DNA of 64,000 nt, from assembly GCA_033977485.1 (NCBI GenBank), contig CM066987.1, positions 84,935,588 to 84,999,587 of the forward strand, written 5' to 3'. Of the stretch, positions 46,608-59,103 are shown piece by piece (the stretch's first letter is position 1; every line of letters starts with the position of its first letter). The translations under genes and the position numbers were made by a program. The notes below the pieces were generated by a model. The model saw only the letters and a program-made list of their open reading frames with translations, was not told the origin of the DNA and did no database searches. This stretch comes from Hydrangea macrophylla (lineage: Eukaryota > Streptophyta > Magnoliopsida > Cornales > Hydrangeaceae).

Positions 46608-48404
46608 ATGCCGCCTAGAGTTAGAGGGCGTGTTGGTCGTGCTAGAGGCCGCGGTGGCCGAGCTGGAGGCCGAGGAGACGATGACTTGGCCGAGTCTTCT
46701 TCCGTGCAATCACGGGGTAGAGGACGAAGGGGACGTGCTAGAGGTCGAGGCCAGGCGGCGAGAGCTTCGTCCTCGTCGTCTGTAAATCATAACGAGGCTC
46801 CCGGAGGACCTCAAGTCTATCAAGCAATGGCCGATGCCATGAGAGACATTGCCAGGGCTGTGCGTGATGAGATCCCGCCACCCCCTCCACGAAGAGAAGG
46901 AGCCCAAGATTCACATCTCTCGGAGAGTCGAATCTTGATGAGAGAGTTCGAGAAGCGTAGTCCTCCGAGCTTTTCGGGAGACGCCGGTCCCTTGGTAGCC
47001 GAGGATTGGCTCCAAAGGATCAACCGCATATTCACATACATCTGCATGACTGATGATTCCTCCCGTATCAATGCTGCTTCCTTCCAGTTCACCAATGAGG
47101 CTCTTAATTGGTGGAACTGCACTCTGAAAGTTCACCCTCTCGCGACGCTGACTTGGATAGAGTTTGAACGTCTCTTCCTAGAGAAGTACTTCCCGGAGAG
47201 TGTCCAGAATGCAATGCGATCCGACTTCTTCAACCTCAAGCAAGGAGATATGACCGTCACAGAGTATGAAGCAAAGTTCACGGCATTGGCACGTTTTGCC
47301 TCCGCCCAACTCACCTACGACAACTTCAAAGGTACAAGATTCGAAGAAGGTTTGAGGGCTGGTATTCAGACCAAACTGGCACCTCTCTGCTTGAAAGGGT
47401 ATGCAAACATCTTGGCCGCCTCCTTGTCCATCGAGAACAAGGATCTACACTTGAAGAAATCTCGTGAGGCGAATCCTCCATCGAAGAGTCACCCTACGGG
47501 ATCATCTCATCATAACTCCAAGAAGCAAAGGACTGATACCTCGTCAACTATAACCCAGATTCAGCCACAATAGCAGCAACAATCCTTTTCGTACTCCCAC
47601 TCAAAGGGTTCTCGCCGTTCCGGTCCTAACCGAGGTGGATCTCACCAAGGGCCTAGACTTTGTTTTAAATGTGGCCATCCAGGACACATTCAACGTGACT
47701 GCCCATTGCGTCAGAACCAAGCTTCTTCAGCAGGACAGACACCACCCCCGTTACCTTCTTCTGGACTGCCTCAAGTGGGCTTTAGACCTCCTTTCTTGCC
47801 ACTTCCTGCTCCGTCAGCTAATAGTGTTGGGCCCAATGCACCTAAAGGCCAACACCACAACCAGGGAAATCATGGAGGAGGACAGCAGGGCCAGGGAGCC
47901 CAAGGTCGTGCTTATGTACTCCCCGTTACTACTCCACAAGAGCAAGGTGAACCTTCCGTGATCCGAGGTACATTTTTAGTATTCAACTGTTGGGCTTCAG
48001 TCTTAATAAACACCGGAGCCACTCATTCATTCATCTCATCATCATTTGCATCAACGTTGGGTTTGGGGGTTGAGCGATTAGAATCTTCATTACTTGTCGA
48101 TACTCCGGTTGGAGGCATTGTACCCTTGGATAGGGTTTGTCGCAATTGCGAGCTAGTGATTGACGATCACCGTTTAGTTATGGACCTTATAGTGTTGAAC
48201 ATGTCTTGTTTCGACATCATTTTGGGGATGGACTTGCTTTGCACTTTTAATGCTGTCATTGATTGCTTCAAGAGGAGAGTCACCCTCTTGGCTCCTAATG
48301 GAGACCGTATTCATTTTGTGGGAGACCGTTTGGACCTTCCGACTTCATCCTTGCGTAGTTTGTGCGAAAGGAGGAGTCCTTTTGGCTTGTTGGCTAGTTT
48401 GTAA
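46608..48404 (+). pseudogene. Gag and protease of the chromovirus, interrupted
   Basis: From ATG 46608 the frame starts MPPRVRGRVGRARGRG, a basic N-terminus, then the gag core (about 46930-47440). A TAG at 47571-47573 stops it within a glutamine run; the same frame continues with a CCHC knuckle CFKCGHPGHIQRDC (47661-47702) and the retropepsin region. The protease site reads LINTGATHS: codon 48009-48011 is AAC where the family has the catalytic Asp. A TAA at 48402-48404 then separates it from pol. All three changes can be C-to-T or G-to-A transitions. In intact relatives this is one uninterrupted gag-pol frame. Capsid-forming gag might still be made up to the first stop, without the zinc knuckle. 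Confidence 0.9.
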
Positions 48405-51350
48405 GCCGAGGATGTTGAGGTGACTCGCGACGAGTTCCCTCTTACCGTTTGTGAGTATTCGGATGTATTTCCGGAGGACTTACCGGGTTTGTCGCCTATC
48501 CGCGACTTTGAATTCACAATAGACCTTGTGCCGGGCACTGCGCCCATTTCTATTGCTTCTTACCGTATGGCACCCGCCGAATTGAAGGAGTTGAAGACTC
48601 AAATAGAAGAATTATTGGACAAAGGATTTATCCGCCCCAGTGTCTCACCGTGGGGCGCACCCGTTTTATTCGTAAAGAAGAAAGATGGATCGCTAAGGCT
48701 TTGCATCGACTATCGCCGGTTGAATCAAGTTACAATCAAGAACAAGTATCATCTACCAAGGATCGACGACTTATTCGACCAACTTCGTGGCGCGACGTGC
48801 TTTTCCAAGATTGATTTGAGATCAGGCTACCATCAATTGAGGATTCGGGAACAAGACATTTCAAAGACCGCCTTCCGTTCTTGTTATGGGCATTATGAGT
48901 TTCTTGTGATGCCGTTTGGTTTGACAAACGCGCCCGCCGCTTTCATGGACTTGATGAATCGTATCTTTAGTCCTTACCTTGATAAGTTCGTGATTGTGTT
49001 CATCGATGACATCCTCATCTATTCGCCAGATCCGGAGAAGCACGAAGAACATCTACGGATCATCCTCCAAACGTTGCGAGATCATCGTTTATACGCCAAG
49101 TTTTCTAAGTGCGAGTTTTGGCTGACGGAAGTGAAGTTCCTAGGACACGTTGTTTCTAAAGATGGAGTTTCTGTCGACTCGTTAAAGATTGAAGCCGTAA
49201 TGCATTGGATACCACCGAAGAATGTTTTTGAAGTTCGAAGCTTCTTAGGGCTCGCCGGTTACTACCGACGCTTTGTAGCGAATTTTTCACGTTTAGCTTT
49301 GCCGATGACAAAGCTTACACGAAAGGGTTCTAAGTTCCTATGGGACGACGCTTGTGACCGAGCCTTTCAACAATTGAAGACGAGGTTAACTACCACGCCG
49401 ATCTTGATAATTCCCGAGCGAGGTTTAGGCTACACCGTCTATTGTGATGCTTCACACGATGGCTTGGGATGTGTTTCAATGCAAAAAGGAAACGTCGTTG
49501 CTTATGGTTCACGCCAATTGAAGCCGTATGAGAAGAACTACCCGACTCATGATTTAGAGCTTGCCGCCGTTGTCTTCGCTTTGAAGAGTTGGAGGCATTA
49601 CCTTTATGGTGAGAGATTCGAAGTGTTTTCAGATCATAAGAGTCTCAAGTACATTTTTACGCAGCGAGATTTGAATCTAAGGCAAAGACGATGGATGGAG
49701 TACCTTGAAGACTACGACTTTAGTTTGGAGTACCATCCGGGGAAGGCCAACGTTGTGGCCGACGCTCTTAGTAGGAAGAATCGTGGCACAATGGCTTGCT
49801 TAGCCATAGAGGAATGGAAGATGTTAGAACAACTTGGGCACTTCAATATGGAGGTAAATGAATCCGAAGAACATGCCGCTTTATTTACAATGATTGCTCA
49901 ACCGACATTCTTGAAGCAAGTTCTAGATGCTCAAAAATCCGACGAGGAGGCCGAGTCCTACCGTTTACTCATTTCTCGTGGCGAGGCACTTGATGGTTGG
50001 ACGTCCGACTCCGACCATGGTTTGAGGTTCCGAGGAAGACCGTTTGTTCCTTCGAGCATTCGTGATGAAGTGTTGAAGGATTTTCATCACTCTCGACTTG
50101 CCGTCCATCCTGGAGGCACGAAGATGTATCAAGATCTCAGACGACAATATTGGTGGAAAAATATGAAGCGACGCGTTGCCGATTATGTTTCGCGTTGCAT
50201 GGTATGTCAACAAGTTAAAGCCGAGCACCAAAGGCCGGCTGGAAAGCTTCAACCCTTGCCTGTTGCCGAATGGAAGTGGGAACACATCACTATGGATTTT
50301 GTTACCGCTCTTCCGAGGTCACTCCGACAGCATGATGTCGTTTGGGTCATTGTAGACCGCTTGACGAAGTCTGCGTACTTCTTACCGATCAAGACGACCG
50401 ATACAGCTGAAATTTTTAGTAGGCTCTACATCAAAGAGATCTTGAGGCTCCACGGTGTACCAGTTTCTATTATTTCCGATCGTGACTCTAAGTTTGTTTC
50501 TCAATTTTGGCAAAGTCTTCAGAAGGCTTTGGGGACGCAACTCCTACTTAGCACCGCATTTCATCCTCAGACAGATGGCCAGTCCGAGCGAACTATTCAG
50601 ACTCTTGAGGATATGCTGCGAGCTTGTGTGATGGATTTTGGAGGCAATTGGGAAGATCACCTTCCGTTGGTAGAATTTGCTTACAACAACAGCTATCAAG
50701 CAAGCATTGAGATGGCGCCGTTCGAGGCATTGTATGGCCGACCTTGTAGGTCACCTTTGTGTTGGACCGAAGTTGGAGAGGCGTCCATCTTAGGTCCGGA
50801 TATGGTTCGCGAGACGACCGAGAGGATCAAGTTGATTCGCAAGAGATTGCTCACCGCTCAAAGCCGCCAAAAGAGCTACGCCGATCGCCGAAGAAGATCT
50901 TTATCGTTTGAAGCGAGAGACCATGTCTTTCTCAAAGTAGCACCACGACGAGGATTACAACGCTTTGGCCAAAGCGGGAAGTTGTCTCCACGTTTCATTG
51001 GCCCGTTTCAGATTATGGATAAGGTTGGTGAAGTAGCCTATCGCTTGGCCCTCCCACCTCAGCTTTCGAATGTTCACAACGTGTTTCACATCTCCTTGTT
51101 GCGCTTGTATAAGCCGCATTCATCGCATATTGTGAAGTGGACCGATCTTACCCTCGAGCAAGACGCATCCTATGAAGAGCAACCGATTCGCATCTTGGAG
51201 ACCAAGGAACACGTACTACGTGGCAAGACAATTACATTGGTGAAGGTACTGTGGAAGCACCACGGCACCGAAGAATCAACATGGGAAGACGAGCAAGAGG
51301 CAAGATCACGTTACCCGCATCTTTTTTCCGACCAAGGTAAGATTTTCTAA
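48405..51350 (+). pseudogene. Pol of the chromovirus: RT, RNase H, integrase, chromodomain
   Basis: In the same frame as gag, open for 980 codons to a TAA at 51348-51350 but lacking its own start; without readthrough of two stops it is not translated. Reverse transcriptase about 48540-49100 with FIDD at 48999-49010; RNase H about 49430-49780 starting TVYCDAS; integrase zinc finger about 50080-50230 ([11 protein letters not shown], then CMVCQQ); integrase core about 50270-50650 with Asp, Asp (SDRDSKF) and Glu (TDGQSERT) all present; chromodomain-like tail about 51170-51330 ([16 protein letters not shown]). The chromodomain is thought to steer integration to marked chromatin. Enzyme motifs are intact. 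Confidence 0.93.
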
Positions 51351-51418
51351 ACCATTGTATGTTTATTTATATTGCTTTCCGTTATCTTACCGTTCGAATT
51401 CCGGGACGGAATTCTTTT

Positions 51419-51431
51419 AAGGGGGGTAGAT
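51419..51431 (+). other. Polypurine tract of the chromovirus
   Basis: AAGGGGGGTAGAT lies immediately before the TGTAGAAATCC start of the 3' LTR. Confidence 0.9.
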
Positions 51432-53552
51432 TGTAGAAATCCAAAATTTTTTTAAAGGGTAAATTGGTAATTTTGGACCAATGTGGGTCTTGAATTGGGA
51501 CAGTGTATTTCAAATTGATACATGTTGGTAGCATTTTTTTTTGTTACATGTGGGTACACATGTGTGAATATAGGCTTGTGTGTGTGTGTCTGTAAGATGC
51601 ACCATACCTACCCCTCAACTACTCTAACCTACCCCATACCAACTCTATCAAATCCATAATTTTGGGAGACAACTCCCATACTCCTTCCCCTTAAAAGTGG
51701 CCGGCCAAGCCATGCTTCCCCCTTACTCCTTATCTTTTCTTTTCTTTTTCTTTTAGTATATACAACCCTCCCTCTATATCTCTTTTGCTTTCTTATAATG
51801 GAAGCTCCCAACCTCCATTAAAGCTCCAACATTCAAGCTCTCTTATGGAGGCCTTCAACCTATTATTGGACCAAGACTATTAGAGGACAACTTCTTCATC
51901 TTCTCAAGGGCTATCCATCCATCTCCTCTTTTTCCTCTTTGGCTTCCATTTTGGTGTGTTCTTGAACAAAGAACACAAGAGGTAGATTTCATTGACTAAG
52001 TGCACTCCTATATCTAATCTCATGGTTTGCTATGTGTAGGATTAAACCTAATACATGTTAATCTTGCTTAGAATTTCCTACATATTTCTCTATGTGCTTA
52101 TATACTCTTAAGTGTTTAGTTGAAATTATGCGAAATCTAAATGTCATGAGGTTACTATGTCTCAACTAGATTAAAGATATTACAAATTGCCTATTTGTCT
52201 AAGTTGTTGATTATGCTCTATATGATTTCCCTCCTAATTATTTAGTCTTGATATAATGAGCTACTATGTGAAATTTCTTAACTTTGAATTCATAGGAATG
52301 ACATTGTAGTAGCATAAGCATTGTCGTCACATTTCATAGTCGCCAAGTCGGCTTAGTATTCATAGCATTGGCTTGGGAGTATGAATTTGATAAAATTCCC
52401 TCGATTGGGGAATGACCTTTGAATCCCCGTTTGGGGTTGTAATTTAATGAAATTCCGGAAGCGAGTGTGAGGTGAGGAAGGTTGTTTGTGATCCTTAAAA
52501 CATTCGAAAACGCAAGGTCATATTCGGTTAGCTACCGGAGATCTTGTATGCTACACTCACGTTGGAGTGGCTCGCAACCGGTGTTGAGAGTGAGTGGTTA
52601 TGGAATTTGGTATTGGGTAGTTGCACGGTTCGGGCCTTACGGCTATTTGCATTACCACGGTGGCAAATCATTGCACCGCATGTCTTAGCATGATTTTAGA
52701 AGTAGTAGTACATTTCTTCAATGCTATCTACTGAGCCGTCGTGCTTAATGAATTTATAAAACCCTTTTTCAGGTGATCTTGATAGGGGCAAGGCTCATGA
52801 ATAGCCCGATGCCCTAGTCTCGTGTTTTTGAAAGCTTCCCGCGAGAAACCTTATTCTTTTGGAGCTTACATGACATAGTCCATTTGTTAAGACTTGTAAT
52901 AGTTGTAATTTGAATTCGTAGATGTTAGATTCGAATTATGGAACTTACAAGTACTCTGGTCTTAATTCTTTCATCTATGTTAATTTGTAAGCTATGACCT
53001 AGCTTGGGCACATGTTAGCCCTTTACACGTTTGGTAATGTTGTTAGAGTCCATGTATTGGAACTCACTGTCAAGTTGTAATATGCTCGTTGTTAATATTC
53101 GTGGTTATGTATTCAGGATCTTCGAATCCCCTATGATCTATTTATGCTTTTAAATTCTTTAGACCGGTTGAAAGGCCCTCTGTCCAACTTTAAATTATTG
53201 AACAAAACTACTTTTGATTTCCTAAGGGCCATTTGGCCGTAACCTTTCCAAAGCCCCTATCGTTTTAAACTTTCAAAGCAAACTTCATTACTTGTTACTT
53301 TTAAACCTTTGGAGCTTCTTTAGACTTCTTTACAAATTCCTTTCAAAACCAAACTATTTTGGTTGACCCTATTTGACCCATTTGGTCCTCGTGGGTCAAC
53401 CCTTGATTTATTGACTTTTCTTTGGAATCCACGTAGTATTCCCCTATGCTTCCGCCTTGTTGGATTGGTTCACGTAGGACTATCCCTTGCGTTCCTTCAT
53501 ATGGTTTGACTTGTGGACCTCGCCCACGTGGCTTGGTCCGTGGGGCGTTACA
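51432..53552 (+). repeat. 3' LTR of the chromovirus (2121 bp)
   Basis: Same ends as the 5' LTR. It lacks 68 bp between two AACT tetranucleotides (junction near 53208), consistent with a microhomology deletion after insertion. Confidence 0.95.
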
Positions 53553-53557
53553 TTACT

Positions 53558-55160
53558 GGTAAGTAGAACCAAATAAAACTAATTAACAGGAACATGAAAA
53601 AATCTAATTGCATATGTTTGTTATAATCCATAGTCTGTTTGTTCTTCTTTTTGCCTGCAATTGGAACAAAACTTACATTTAGAAACATAAAAAAGAAATT
53701 ACATATATTTAAGAATGTGTAATTTAATTTAGATATCTTCTTTATTCACCTTGAATTCACGTAGTTAATTTATTATAGCTCCTCGATCCCAATTATTTGT
53801 GGATTCCTGTAAAACATATCAATATATAATTATGTACTGATGTTGCTTATTCAGGTATTATTAAAAAAAAAATAGCCTTACCTGAATTCGTGAATTAAAT
53901 ATTTTAATGATTTTTCGGTTGCAGTACCTGTAAAACTATCAACCACAACAGTTTAATTTGTTGATATAATAGTTAAAATATATAATAAATATGTACTTTA
54001 CACATACATAGATACAATTAGGCTCTTAGGAGGGCGCCTCTCTTTATTAAAGAGAGGACCTATGTTTTGACCGTTGGATCGTATTTTCATTAATGACAGT
54101 TTTGTCATTTTACAGTTTTTAAACATAATCCGACGGTCAAAACAAAAGCCCTCTCTTTAATAAAGAGAGGTGGCCCTCTTTAGAGAATCTTTGTACATAG
54201 ATATATATACATTTGTGTGTATAAATATATGTGTCCGTGATTTTTACCAAAGAAATCATACCATATATATATCTTTTTCTTGCTTATACGATCATTTTTT
54301 TTTGCCTAAAAGTCATAAATTCAATCAGACAAAATAATATAGTTAAAAAAAATAGAATTGTAAACATAGTTAATCCTTACTAACCACGTAGGTTGCACAC
54401 AAAAGTGCATTCTTTTCATTTTGGAAGTGCTTAAATTTTTAAAATCGTTTTGCAAATACTTCTGTATCCGCCTACTACAATTGAAAAATAGGTTATAAAT
54501 TAATATTAATATTTTGTTATAAATGTAATAACACAAAAAATAAAAAATAAATAAAAACAAAAACAAAATCTTCTAATAACTTATTGTTCATCACGTTTTT
54601 TCTTCCATTCCTTCAGAATTAACTTTCCCAGTATGGTCCCGTTCATTTTCACATATGCACCCCCAATTATGTCAACCGAACTTTCAAATCGAAACCGAAC
54701 TTTCAAACTATTTCAGTTTGGTTTGAACCCGAATCAAACCAAGTTCGGTTTGAAACCGAACCGAAGTTATAACCACAGCTCGATTTTTGCTAGAGTTTTT
54801 CAACTTGAACCCGAACCGAATTTTTGAAGTTTTTAAAACATATAAATAGCAAAATCCCAAAATTAGGGCTAAACTAAAGTAGCCGTCCCTCATATTCGTT
54901 CCTCTTCACATTTCAGTCTCACTCACTGTCAAACTCTCTCATATTCATTTGAATCATTTCTCTCTCTGATCTCTTAAGTCTCATCTCTGAATCCTGATCT
55001 CTCTATCATCTATGATCTCTCATCTAGTCTCATCTCTGATCTCTCATTCTCGACTCTCTGATCTCTCATCTCTCAGTCTCATCTATGAAGACTGTAATCT
55101 CTCATCACGACAATCCTCAAAACCTCATAAGGCAGAAGGTATAACTCTGGAGCACCCAAC
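53558..55160. other. Intergenic DNA with one hairpin MITE
   Basis: 54023-54185 is a 163 bp hairpin with CCTCTCTTTATTAAAGAGAGG on both arms and TTTTGACCG/CGGTCAAAA inside. 54655-54830 is rich in ACCGAAC/GTTCGG, like the ends of the hAT-type element at 34419. 54900-55100 is CT-rich, resembling a plant 5' UTR, but no gene is supported. Confidence 0.5.
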
Positions 55161-56586
55161 TGTTGCATTTCATTATGTATGTTTCTTTCATGAGATGATT
55201 GTTTAATCCTTAAGTATCATAGTAAGTAATTCGTGTATGTATGAGATGCATACAATGAGATATGGATTACTATTCATTGATACTTAGAACTTGTCACAAT
55301 GGATGATGAGACTGGATATCTCATCAGGTTTACATTATAGCATGATTGACTACCATTGGATAGAGTGATGAATTTCAATCACTAGAGTGTAACTCTTAGT
55401 AAATATGCTAGTGCTTATAGTGCATTGACAGACCTGAGCTTTCCTATTGACACTTAAGGCTATCAACAGTCAATAGGAACTCATAACTTGTATAAGGTAC
55501 GTGTTCTCAATCTTGAGATGATTATGAACACAGACTATGGATATGACTGCTTTGACTTACCAATCAATGAGGTCTATAAAAGATCAACACATGGGTATCT
55601 TGGGTATGTCATGTTCATAGGGTTGTGAACATATATTATCAAGATAGAATCTACCCTCTGATTCAAAGTAAGCATTCCCTTGAGTATGTCACTAAGTTGA
55701 TTACTGAGTACTACAGTCTTGTTGATAAGAGTTATCAACATGTTTGGTAATCATGAAAGGTGAGTGGGACTCAAGGAATTCAAGAAGTAATCATGATTCA
55801 GGTTGACAGTGATCGTTTAACCGACTACCTGAATATGATTGCGAATGCTGACGGTAGAGGGACACTAGTACAACATACATGTCTAGTTATCACTTCGGAT
55901 ATGTTCTTTTGCATTGGAGTTCAGTTATCGTTTTATAGTGGAGTAAACGCTAACTGGTCAGTCGATCAATTTGCTGATCAGAGAGTTTGGTCATGGGAAT
56001 TAATCAACTGATCTGAGCCAACAATAAAGAGCCTAGAAGGTCCCACACTTAGCTCTGCTAAGATGCTTGGAAAGGCACACGAGGATCTTGTCAAGGCAAG
56101 TTTGATCGATCGAAGTAGTCTCGATCTATTGAAGTCTTGACATGTTCGATCGATTGAAAGTGCTTCGATCGATCGAATTTTCGATAGATCGAGATAACTT
56201 CGATCGGTCGAACGTTAGGTCGGTTCTGGGAATCTATAAATAGGGCAGTTGCGGACTGAATATTCTAATCATCATTTTTATACGTAGAAGCTGCAGAAAC
56301 TGTTTAGGTTTCCCAAAACCTTCTCTATTCTCTCTATTAGGTTCCCACCAACCCTAGCCTCTCTGGGAGCATCCGCAGGAGTCATAAGAGTGAAGACCAT
56401 CTAGTGGGAGCTGCTGAAAGTTAGAGATTTTAGAATTGGGTTCAAAACACTAAGGTATAACTCTTGTCCCCTCTTGTACGCATCTATGGAATTGACGGGT
56501 AGTAGATCCTGGGCTACCAACAAGTTTTTGAAACATTATATTTCCGCTGCGCGTTTAAATTGAAATTTAAACCTGTTTTTCCTTCA
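55161..56586 (+). repeat. 5' LTR of the copia element, with 69 bp terminal-proximal deletion
   Basis: Starts TGTTGCATTTC, where the 3' LTR has TGTTGGGTTTG and reaches TTGCATTTC 69 bp later. The target duplication is intact, so the loss was internal, between TTG repeats. Many CGATCGATCG sites lie at 56101-56218. Confidence 0.9.
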
Positions 56587-56588
56587 AT

Positions 56589-56600
56589 TGGTATCAGAGC
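56589..56600 (+). other. Primer-binding site, initiator tRNA-Met type
   Basis: TGGTATCAGAGC two bases after the 5' LTR, as in most plant copia elements. Confidence 0.95.
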
Positions 56601-58248
56601 CACGCTCGTTTGGATCTATAGATGCGTTTTGGAACACTAGTTTTGATTTGCATATTAATTTTAGAACTGTTTTCAAAACGGCATCATCACAGATCTGTTT
56701 CTGTAGTGTTATCGCAGCAGAATACTAATCTGTGATTGCTTAGGATGAAAGGTAGTTTCGATCGATCGAAGTAGTCTCGATCGATCGAACATCATCTATT
56801 CTCAAGCGATCGAACGAGTTTCGATCGATCGAGACAGACTTTCTGTCCAGGTGTTCTGTTCACAATTTTAAGGGTATTTTAAATTATATAATTTAATTTT
56901 AAATTATTCTGAAATAAATCTCAAATTATTCTGTGAAACTTAAAGATCAAGCGATTGAACAGTGTTAGATCAATCGAACGTTCGAGCGATCGAACGGTCT
57001 TCGATCGATCGAAGTGTGACAGAGAAGTTAGATGCTGTTTCAAGTTCTAATTCAGTATGTAAAGAGTTTATATACTGTGTGAATCAATAAGGGGTTCCAA
57101 TAGTTACATATATCTATTATATGTGTGGATGCGTGTACGACTAATCCTTTTGCAGCAAGCTTAATCCGCTATCTCCCATGGCACCAAGATCTGTTTAATT
57201 TTGGTAGTTAAATGTTTGAGATTGGTGCATGTTGTAATTTAACTTTGGTTTGGTTTTAAGGCATATGTAAAGGGCGTTGCAACTTCATTCCTATGAAAAG
57301 GAAAGTCGCACCAGTTTCCCAAGCCTTCTTTATTTTCTTGTTGCAATTTTTTTTTCTAGATAAATTGTAAGCTTCGAAAGAATCATAGGACCAATGTAAT
57401 AGAATTAGAAAATCCATGAAGATGGAGCAAGAAGCCGTTGTCCATGAAGACGGGCATGGAGGCGATCATACCAAGAAACAGGTTATATGGAGATAGAGCC
57501 ATGGGAGATAGAGGCATATGAATGCCTTTGTTTTTCAACTTTAGTTTTCTATTTTATGTGCTTGGTTTGTGATTGGCATTTAATTATATTGTTACTACTT
57601 GCATGCACGTAAAACAAGTTTTTTAAAATAAAATTCAAAAACCGTTTTCAACGCATTAGTAAACATTGGATGTTTATGGGTAATGTGTGGAAACAATTTT
57701 TCTAAAAACAAAAATCCTTATTTACTAAATCTAGTGGGAGAGGGTCTTATTAATAACACCCACAATCTTCCATTAACGGTTCACTGTATGATGAGTGATG
57801 CATTCTGTGTCACCTCGCCAGGGGTGATCATTCCATATGGAGGGTACACTACTCATTGGTTACTAGATGTGAACTTCCTATGGATAGGATCAATTAGACG
57901 TGTTAGAGGGTGACCACCATACGGAAGAACTACTTGAGACAGTTGTAATTGGATCCTAGTTATTGGTACACACTAGCTAAGCTATGGATAAGGGATCCCA
58001 CACGGGGCATTATTCAGAAACATAGAGATCAAATAGGTTCGGGAGTCATAACTTGTTTTGCAAGAGTTGCATAGCAGACAAGTCATGATTAATCGAAAGA
58101 TCGAACATTGACCACCACACGGAGGCTTTACTCTTTCGTTTTGATATTCCAGCGACTTTGTTTTTAAATAAGAGTTTTAAGGATTCTTTTATTTCAAATT
58201 GTCAAATCTGATATTCACATTTATTTTGTTTGATTTTCAGTAATCATA
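56601..58248 (+). other. Long untranslated leader of the copia element
   Basis: 1.65 kb with no supported gene. 56756-57016 repeats TTCGATCGATCGA-type palindromes. TTTGTTTGATTTTCAG ends at 58240, eight bases before the gag ATG, and looks like a splice acceptor; AAAG|GTAGTT at 56752 is one possible donor. Confidence 0.6.
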
Positions 58249-59103
58249 ATGTCTGGTTCTGCATTTAGTCCACTTGCCACCATACTCACTCAAAACAAGT
58301 TAACTGGAAACAACTACACTGAATGGAAACGTAACCTTGATATCGTATTAATTGCAGAGGATCACATATATGTCCTCACCACCCCAAGCCCTGAAGAACC
58401 CGTGGGAAATGCTTCGGCAACTGCCAGACGCGAGTTCAACAAATGGAAGAAGTCGAATGAAATGGCTCGTTGCTACATTCTGGCCTCAATGGCTGGCGTG
58501 TTGCAACACCAAATCAAATTGAACGATTCTGCCAGTGACATTATCACGTCCCTGAAAAAGATGTTTGGGGAGCATGGCAGGCCTGCCAGACAGGTAGCCA
58601 TGCAGAAGATAATGAGTGCAAAGATGTCAGAAGGGACTTCAGTCAAGGAACATGTTTTAAAAATGATTGGTTATTTAAATGAGCTGGAGACCCTAGGTGC
58701 CAACATCGATGCACAGACCCAAGTTGATATGATCCTCAACTCACTGTCGCCTTCATTCGCTCAATTTAAACTTAATTATAATATGAATTAAATGGATTTT
58801 TCAATGAGCGAATTAATGAGTTCTTTACTGGCAGCGGAAGGGGTGATCAAGCCTGGGGGCAACGTTTTGAACGTTGAGAAAAGCGCTTCCTCTTCCCGAC
58901 CTACACCGAAAGGAAAGAAAGGGAAAAAGAAGGCTGGCACTGGTGGTTCAAGTGCTGGATCGGTCCCTATGATTGCAAAATCTAAGGGAAAAGGTAAGGG
59001 CAAAGGGAAGGTAAGTGGCCAAGGCAAAGGAAAGTGTTTCCAATGCGGCGACACGGGCCATTGGAAGAGGAACTGTCCAGAATTCTTAGCTGCAAGAGTT
59101 TAA
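58249..59103 (+). pseudogene. Gag of the copia element, with internal stop
   Basis: ATG at 58249 opens a gag core (MSGSAFSPLATILTQNKLTG onward) of about 180 codons. A TAA at 58789-58791 interrupts; the frame continues through a Gly/Lys-rich linker to a CCHC knuckle CFQCGDTGHWKRNC (about 59035-59077) and another TAA at 59101-59103. Gag forms the particle shell and binds RNA through the knuckle; the first stop would give a product without the knuckle. The same frame continues beyond, so both stops are mutations. Confidence 0.9.

Larger units (their letters stand above)
44129..53552 (+). mobile_element. Complete Ty3/gypsy chromovirus (Tekay/Del type), 9424 bp
   Basis: Bounded by exact TTACT duplications (44124-44128 and 53553-53557). 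5' LTR 44129-46321, primer-binding site 46325-46336, gag-pol 46608-51350, polypurine tract 51419-51431, 3' LTR 51432-53552. The order RT, RNase H, integrase, chromodomain and the arginine/glycine-rich gag N-terminus fit plant Tekay/Del elements. LTRs differ at about 20 sites in 2.1 kb (about 1%) plus one 68 bp deletion, so it is older than the Tat element. It is disabled by two in-frame stops and a protease mutation. Confidence 0.96.

Noticed and set aside
47635..47961. 108-codon frame in the chromovirus
   Set aside because: Out-of-frame shadow over the CCHC knuckle and protease linker.
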